Part shown: in pieces, positions 14,285 through 17,987 of the stretch | How the letters are laid out: every line of letters starts with the position of its first letter | Numbering within the stretch: the stretch's first letter is position 1 | Assembly (NCBI GenBank): GCA_027056215.1 | Contig: JALULO010000295.1 | Location: 1 to 17,987 of the forward strand | Reading direction: 5' to 3' | Source: Campylobacterales bacterium | GTDB lineage: Bacteria > Campylobacterota > Campylobacteria > Campylobacterales > QNZT01 | DNA: 17,987 nucleotides | The notes under the pieces: model-generated | Told to the model about the DNA's origin: nothing | Seen by the model: only the letters and a program-made list of their open reading frames with translations | The model's database searches: none | Position numbers and translations under genes: made by a program

Positions 14285-15009
14285 AAATCACCGTACAAAG
14301 ATTTTGTATACATAGAAAACCAAATGCAGTTATGGCAGCGTATGAAGTACCTTTGGAAGCGTGTACACTTCTTGAGGCACTCTATTATATCAAAGAAAAA
14401 GTTGATCCTACACTAACCTTTAACAGCGGATGCCGTAGTGAAGTGTGTGGTAGTTGTGCGATGCGGGTTAACGGTAGAGAAAAGTTAGCGTGTGGGTATA
14501 TGCTTCAAGAGGGTGATGTGATTGAGCCTTTGTCAAAAAGCGAGGTTTTAAAGGACTTGGTTGTCGATCACCAAAAATCACACGAAACTATGCAAAAAGT
14601 GAAAAGTTGGCTCGATAAACCTTCTTTAAAATCAGATATGACTATCGATGATGAAAAACGTATAGAAAAGCAAACAGATTGTATCTTGTGTTCAAGTTGT
14701 TATAGTGCTTGTCCGGTTTTAGAAGTAGATGATATGTTTTTAGGACCTTTCTCGCTTACTAGAGCATACCGCTATGTGAGTGATGTCAGATGTGAAGATG
14801 AAAAAAGCCACATCGATGCGGTGCAACAAAAAGGTGTGTGGGATTGTACACTTTGTGGTGAATGTACCGCCGTATGTCCACAGGGAATTGATCCCAAAAA
14901 TGATATAATGATGTTACGAAGTAAAAGTGTACAACACGGATATACCGATCCAAGCTTTGCCAATGGTGGCGATGATATGTTTGGTGGTGGATTTGATCCG
15001 GGATTTTAG
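14281..15009 (+). CDS. Fumarate reductase/succinate dehydrogenase iron-sulfur subunit, two-[4Fe-4S] type
   Basis: A 242-residue Fe-S subunit passing electrons between the flavoprotein and its partner. The N-terminal [2Fe-2S] domain uses C51, C56, C59 and C71 (CRSEVCGSCAM, then KLACG). The second domain has CILCSSCYSACP (C134, C137, C140, C144) and CTLCGECTAVCP (C189, C192, C195, C199). In classical FrdB/SdhB the last motif lacks the second cysteine and holds a [3Fe-4S] cluster. The extra C192 allows a second [4Fe-4S], as known for E-type enzymes. A glycine-rich tail (GGDDMFGGGFDPGF) ends the protein. No gene for a membrane anchor or HdrB-like (SdhE) subunit follows; yajQ does. Confidence 0.87.
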   Translation: MKITVQRFCIHRKPNAVMAAYEVPLEACTLLEALYYIKEKVDPTLTFNSGCRSEVCGSCAMRVNGREKLACGYMLQEGDVIEPLSKSEVLKDLVVDHQKSHETMQKVKSWLDKPSLKSDMTIDDEKRIEKQTDCILCSSCYSACPVLEVDDMFLGPFSLTRAYRYVSDVRCEDEKSHIDAVQQKGVWDCTLCGECTAVCPQGIDPKNDIMMLRSKSVQHGYTDPSFANGGDDMFGGGFDPGF

Positions 15010-15017
15010 GAGGAAAA

Positions 15018-15515
15018 ATGGCAAAAGAACATAGTTTTGATATCACAGCAGAGTTTGACAAACAAGAGCTTAAAAACGCGATTGATCAGGCACACAGAGA
15101 GATTAGCAATCGTTATGACTTTAAAGGTTTACCAGCAGAGATCGACTATAGCGAAAAAGCAAAATCGATCACACTTATAAGCTCAACAGACAATAAAGTC
15201 GAAGCGATGAAAGATATCGTGATCTCTAAAATCATCAAAAGAGGGATCTCTTCAAAAGCGGTTCATGAGCATTCTCGTGAACAAGTAGGCGGAAACAAAA
15301 CAAAACTTGTTTTGGCTATTCGCGATGTGATTTCCAGTGATGATGCAAAAAAGATAGTCAAAGAGATTAAAGGACTTAAACTGAAAGTTCAAGCCCAAAT
15401 TCGTGGAGAAGAAGTGAGAGTTACAGGTAAGTCTATCGGTGATTTACAGTCTTGTATATCCGCTATTCGTGCCAAAGATCTCGATATACCGCTTAACTTT
15501 GCCAATCTAAAATAG
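15018..15515 (+). CDS. yajQ: YajQ family nucleotide-binding protein
   Basis: A 165-residue protein matching the YajQ/UPF0234 family in length and sequence (SFDITAEFDKQELKNAIDQA, then REISNRYDFKG; the C-terminal part contains KKIVKEIKGLKLKVQAQIRG). The family has two ferredoxin-like repeats. Some members bind cyclic di-GMP and act with a transcription regulator; others have been linked to RNA or phage functions, so the role here is not fixed. AGGAGGAAAA directly before the ATG is a strong ribosome binding site. It follows the Fe-S subunit by eight bases, suggesting cotranscription. Confidence 0.92.
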   Translation: MAKEHSFDITAEFDKQELKNAIDQAHREISNRYDFKGLPAEIDYSEKAKSITLISSTDNKVEAMKDIVISKIIKRGISSKAVHEHSREQVGGNKTKLVLAIRDVISSDDAKKIVKEIKGLKLKVQAQIRGEEVRVTGKSIGDLQSCISAIRAKDLDIPLNFANLK

Positions 15516-15517
15516 CT

Positions 15518-15823
15518 ATGAGATTTGTACCAGAAGATAAACTACCCATTGAAAATACACCAAAAATGCAAGGGTTTAAGTGTAAAACATTGGCTTTTTT
15601 GTTCTTTTTTGGGTTGAGTTTTTTACCATTGGTTGTGGCATTGTATGTCTGGTATGAATACGATTGGATGATAGCCATAGGAATAGGACTATTTTTATAT
15701 TTGGTAACAGCGATTGTTGCTAGTAAACTTAGACTCTCTTCCGTCCCAGTTGACCAAAGAGAGAGAAACCTCTCCTCTATGGATATCGCAAAGTGGTATG
15801 TGAAATACCACTTTTGCTATTGA
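15518..15823 (+). CDS. Small two-helix membrane protein
   Basis: A 101-residue protein starting two bases after the yajQ stop. It has two hydrophobic segments, residues about 24-44 (TLAFLFFFGLSFLPLVVALY) and 49-68 (DWMIAIGIGLFLYLVTAIVA), between a polar N-terminus and a charged C-terminal tail (VDQRERNLSSMDIAKWYVKY). The ribosome binding site is weak, so translation is probably coupled to yajQ. No family is recognised. The last codons coincide with a terminator-like hairpin. Confidence 0.65.
   Translation: MRFVPEDKLPIENTPKMQGFKCKTLAFLFFFGLSFLPLVVALYVWYEYDWMIAIGIGLFLYLVTAIVASKLRLSSVPVDQRERNLSSMDIAKWYVKYHFCY
15790..15814 (+). terminator. Terminator-like hairpin inside the end of the small membrane protein gene
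   Basis: AAAGTGGTAT (15790-15799) and ATACCACTTT (15805-15814) pair perfectly over 10 bases with a five-base GTGAA loop, and the 3' arm ends in TTTT. It would stop the plus-strand unit before the converging nifU gene. Because it lies in the last coding bases, these also specify the residues KWYVKYHF. A weaker hairpin (AAAGTT 15826-15831, AACTTT 15837-15842) followed by a T-rich stretch comes next and may help. Confidence 0.55.
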
Positions 15824-15861
15824 ATAAAGTTACAAAAACTTTGAAATTTTTATTTATAAGA

Positions 15862-16848
15862 TTATATTGGAAGGACTCTGATACTTTCGTCTAGTTTCTC
15901 TTTAAGTGTTGCTTCTATGGCATAAAGCGTACCTGTAGAGCTACTTGCACAACCACTACATGCACCAAGATATCGGATATAAACATCAATATAGCCACCA
16001 TTTTCTTTGATATCAAGCACTTCCATGTTCCCACCGTCCATGATGAGCATTTGACGGATGTTTTCATCAAGTGCTTCTTCAACTTTTTTCAGCTTTTGTA
16101 CCAATGTCATTTGTGCGAATGGAACTTCTTCACCTATACCTGCTGCTGAATCGGCTGCAGATTTTATTTTTTCAGCTTCCATTTCACCACGAACTTCTGC
16201 AAGTATATCAACTAGATAGTATTCTCTCTCTTCATGTCCTCCTGGTTTGATACATGATTTACAAAATGCACCGGCTTTTGTATAGTCGGTGATCTCTTCA
16301 ACTGTTTTGAGATCATTTAGTTTTATCACCTCACGAAGTGTACCAAGGCTTACACGGGCACATTCACATACGATCACTTCTGATTCAAAGCTCTCCATGT
16401 CTACACCCTTATACTCTGCTGCTGCTTTTTTGATAACATCATATGCCATCACAGAACAGTGCATCTTTTGTGGTGGTACTGCCGGTGTATCTGGATTGTC
16501 ACGCATCGCTGCTTCAACATCTATGTTGGTAATCTTTACTGCCTCATCGACTGTTTTACCGATGGTAAGTTCTGCCATAACATCTGAACTTGCTATAGCT
16601 GTACCACAGCCAAAACTTTTAAATTTTGCATCGATGATTTTGTCATTTTTTTCATCTACTACCCAGTAAAGACGTACTGCATCTCCACAACTCTCTGCAC
16701 CAAAATCAGCGACAATCAATTTGCCACCTTTTTGTTCTGCTTCCTCTTCTGTTATCTCACCCATATGGCGAGGATTATTCATGCGGTCTTGAACATTTTG
16801 GCTATATTCATCCCAAATTGATCCACCGATTAGACTATCAAATCCCAT
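15862..16848 (-). CDS. nifU: NifU Fe-S cluster scaffold protein
   Basis: A 328-residue three-domain NifU. The N-terminal IscU-like scaffold has the three cluster cysteines C54 (ESCGDAVRLYW), C81 (FGCGTAIASS) and C131 (MHCSVMAYDV). The central BFD-like [2Fe-2S] domain has C161, C163 (VCECARV), C196 and C199 (FCKSCIKPGG). The C-terminal Nfu domain has the CXXC C297/C300 (GACSGCASSSTGTLYA). All nine expected cysteines are present, so it looks functional. AAGGAA lies shortly before the ATG. It follows nifS by 22 bases. In Campylobacterota, which often lack IscU/Suf systems, NifS-NifU makes Fe-S clusters for the whole cell rather than only for nitrogenase. Confidence 0.95.
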   Translation of the reverse strand: MGFDSLIGGSIWDEYSQNVQDRMNNPRHMGEITEEEAEQKGGKLIVADFGAESCGDAVRLYWVVDEKNDKIIDAKFKSFGCGTAIASSDVMAELTIGKTVDEAVKITNIDVEAAMRDNPDTPAVPPQKMHCSVMAYDVIKKAAAEYKGVDMESFESEVIVCECARVSLGTLREVIKLNDLKTVEEITDYTKAGAFCKSCIKPGGHEEREYYLVDILAEVRGEMEAEKIKSAADSAAGIGEEVPFAQMTLVQKLKKVEEALDENIRQMLIMDGGNMEVLDIKENGGYIDVYIRYLGACSGCASSSTGTLYAIEATLKEKLDESIRVLPI

Positions 16849-16870
16849 ATTTTTTCCTTATTTTTCTTTT

Positions 16871-17987
16871 TTATAATGCACTTTTATGACTTTTAGGTGT
16901 ATAAGCGTATGAGCTTGAAATACCTCTAAGTCTTTGTATGGCTTTTTTAACTACGCCGATTGTATACTCTATCTCTTCTCTCGTGGTGTATCGACTCAGT
17001 GAAAAACGAATCGCCGTATGCGCTAAATCTTCAGCCGCTCCGATGGCTTCCATCACAGGGTTTGATTCCAAATCTTCACTCGCACATGCACTTCCTGTAC
17101 TCGCTGCGATACCGGCTTGGTTAAGATCCCAAAGCATCGCTTCACCTTCCACCCCTCTAAAACTGATCAAGATTGTATTGGATACACGTTTTTCTCTTGG
17201 CGTGACAACAAAGGTATCTTTGATGGTGAGAAGTTCATCTTCTAGCATATCTCTGAGTTCTTTCACATCATGCATCTCAAAATCCAAAGAGTCTACACTT
17301 TGTTCCATTGCTTTTCCCATGCCGATGATACCCGGTACGTTTAAAGTACCGCTTCTGTGACCACCCATCTGTGAGCCACCATGAAAAAGTGGTGTAAGCT
17401 CTTTCCCTTGTTTGATGTAAAGACCGCCTATACCTTTTGGTCCATGGAACTTGTGTGCTGAAAAGGTAAGATAGTCAATATTTAGCTCTTTAACATTGAC
17501 AGGTACTTTGCCGATTGCTTGCACTGCATCGGTATGAAAGAGCGCACCGTGTTCTTTACAAATTTCGCCAATCTCTTCTACTGGAAATATTGCACCTGTT
17601 TCATTGTTTACCCACATGACAGAGACGAGGGCTGTTTTAGAGGTGATATTGTCTCTGAGTGTTTGTGCATCTATGATGCCTTCGCTATTGATAGGAAGAT
17701 AAGTAACTTTTACCCCTAGTGATTCTAAATGCTTTGCTGCTGCGATAACAGAAGGGTGTTCAACTTCTGATACGATGATATGATCCTTGCGACCACTCAC
17801 GATATAATCAAAATAGATACTTTTAAATACCCAGTTGTTACTTTCCGTTGCACATGATGTGATAACGACACTATCTTGTTTGGGTACATTTAAACCTGCA
17901 TAAATCTTTTCTAGTGCGATTTTAAGGAATGGATGTGTTTCACTTCCAAACTCATGTAGTGAATTTGGATTACCATACATTTGGCAG
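16871..17987 (-). CDS. nifS: NifS cysteine desulfurase (5' end outside window)
   Basis: The visible part lacks about the first 30 residues, which lie beyond the right edge; an in-frame Met at 17980 is internal (QMYGNPNSLHEFG is a conserved internal motif). Numbering from that Met, H75 (SEVEHPSV) stacks on PLP, K177 in FSAHKFHGPKG forms the PLP Schiff base, and C299 in ASTGSACASEDL is the sulfur-carrying active-site cysteine. The protein removes sulfur from L-cysteine and passes it to NifU, encoded 22 bases downstream. The C-terminus ends SSYAYTPKSHKSAL. No defect is seen. Confidence 0.95.
   Translation of the reverse strand, partial: CQMYGNPNSLHEFGSETHPFLKIALEKIYAGLNVPKQDSVVITSCATESNNWVFKSIYFDYIVSGRKDHIIVSEVEHPSVIAAAKHLESLGVKVTYLPINSEGIIDAQTLRDNITSKTALVSVMWVNNETGAIFPVEEIGEICKEHGALFHTDAVQAIGKVPVNVKELNIDYLTFSAHKFHGPKGIGGLYIKQGKELTPLFHGGSQMGGHRSGTLNVPGIIGMGKAMEQSVDSLDFEMHDVKELRDMLEDELLTIKDTFVVTPREKRVSNTILISFRGVEGEAMLWDLNQAGIAASTGSACASEDLESNPVMEAIGAAEDLAHTAIRFSLSRYTTREEIEYTIGVVKKAIQRLRGISSSYAYTPKSHKSAL

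Noticed and set aside
14786..15061. 91-residue open frame antisense to the Fe-S subunit and yajQ starts
   Set aside because: His/Tyr-rich composition typical of a shadow frame, and both opposing genes are clear family members.

Overview
The window is A+T-rich, densely coded bacterial DNA that most resembles a Campylobacterota (Epsilonproteobacteria) chromosome of the Sulfurovum/Sulfurimonas type. This rests on the nifS-nifU pair used as a general Fe-S assembly system, a molybdo-oxidoreductase Fe-S subunit, succinate dehydrogenase/fumarate reductase A and B subunits with an extra cysteine in the third cluster, a spore-photoproduct-lyase-like radical SAM protein in a non-sporulating gene context, and AAGGA-type ribosome binding sites. 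The genus is an inference. No rRNA, tRNA, CRISPR array or complete insertion sequence was seen.

Layout. 1-388 (minus) is the N-terminal part of a 4Fe-4S electron-transfer subunit that runs off the left edge. 585-3475 (minus) holds two overlapping genes: a lipoprotein with a carbohydrate-binding-like and a TIM-barrel glycosidase-like region, then a radical SAM protein of the spore photoproduct lyase family. 3533-5212 (plus) is a three-gene unit: D-2-hydroxyacid dehydrogenase, glycine-zipper lipoprotein and small membrane protein. 5214-6379 is a scarred stretch: a frameshifted remnant resembling a nucleotidyltransferase (AbiEii-like) toxin, then an Rpn/YhgA-like PD-(D/E)XK nuclease gene whose ribosome binding site sits in a perfect hairpin.

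6380-12290 (minus) is the most unusual region: four tightly packed co-directional genes. In transcription order they encode an exported protein with an N-terminal restriction-endonuclease-like (polymorphic-toxin-like) domain, a coiled coil and a helical C-terminus; an exported right-handed beta-helix protein; an amino-acid-type solute-binding protein split by one frameshift; and a pentapeptide-repeat protein with a C-terminal membrane domain, probably starting at TTG. Gaps are about 10 bases or the genes overlap, so they look like one unit for the cell envelope. I know no described system with this composition.

12291-12673 is a divergent regulatory region with candidate promoters on both strands and a conspicuous hairpin. 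12674-15823 (plus) contains the flavoprotein and iron-sulfur subunits of a fumarate reductase/succinate dehydrogenase, yajQ, and a small membrane protein gene ending in a terminator-like hairpin. The flavoprotein has Gln where covalent-FAD enzymes have His, the Fe-S subunit can ligate two [4Fe-4S] clusters, and no membrane-anchor or HdrB-like subunit follows. 15862-17987 (minus) is nifS (5' end outside the window) followed by nifU, the Fe-S cluster assembly pair that presumably serves the many Fe-S proteins of this organism.
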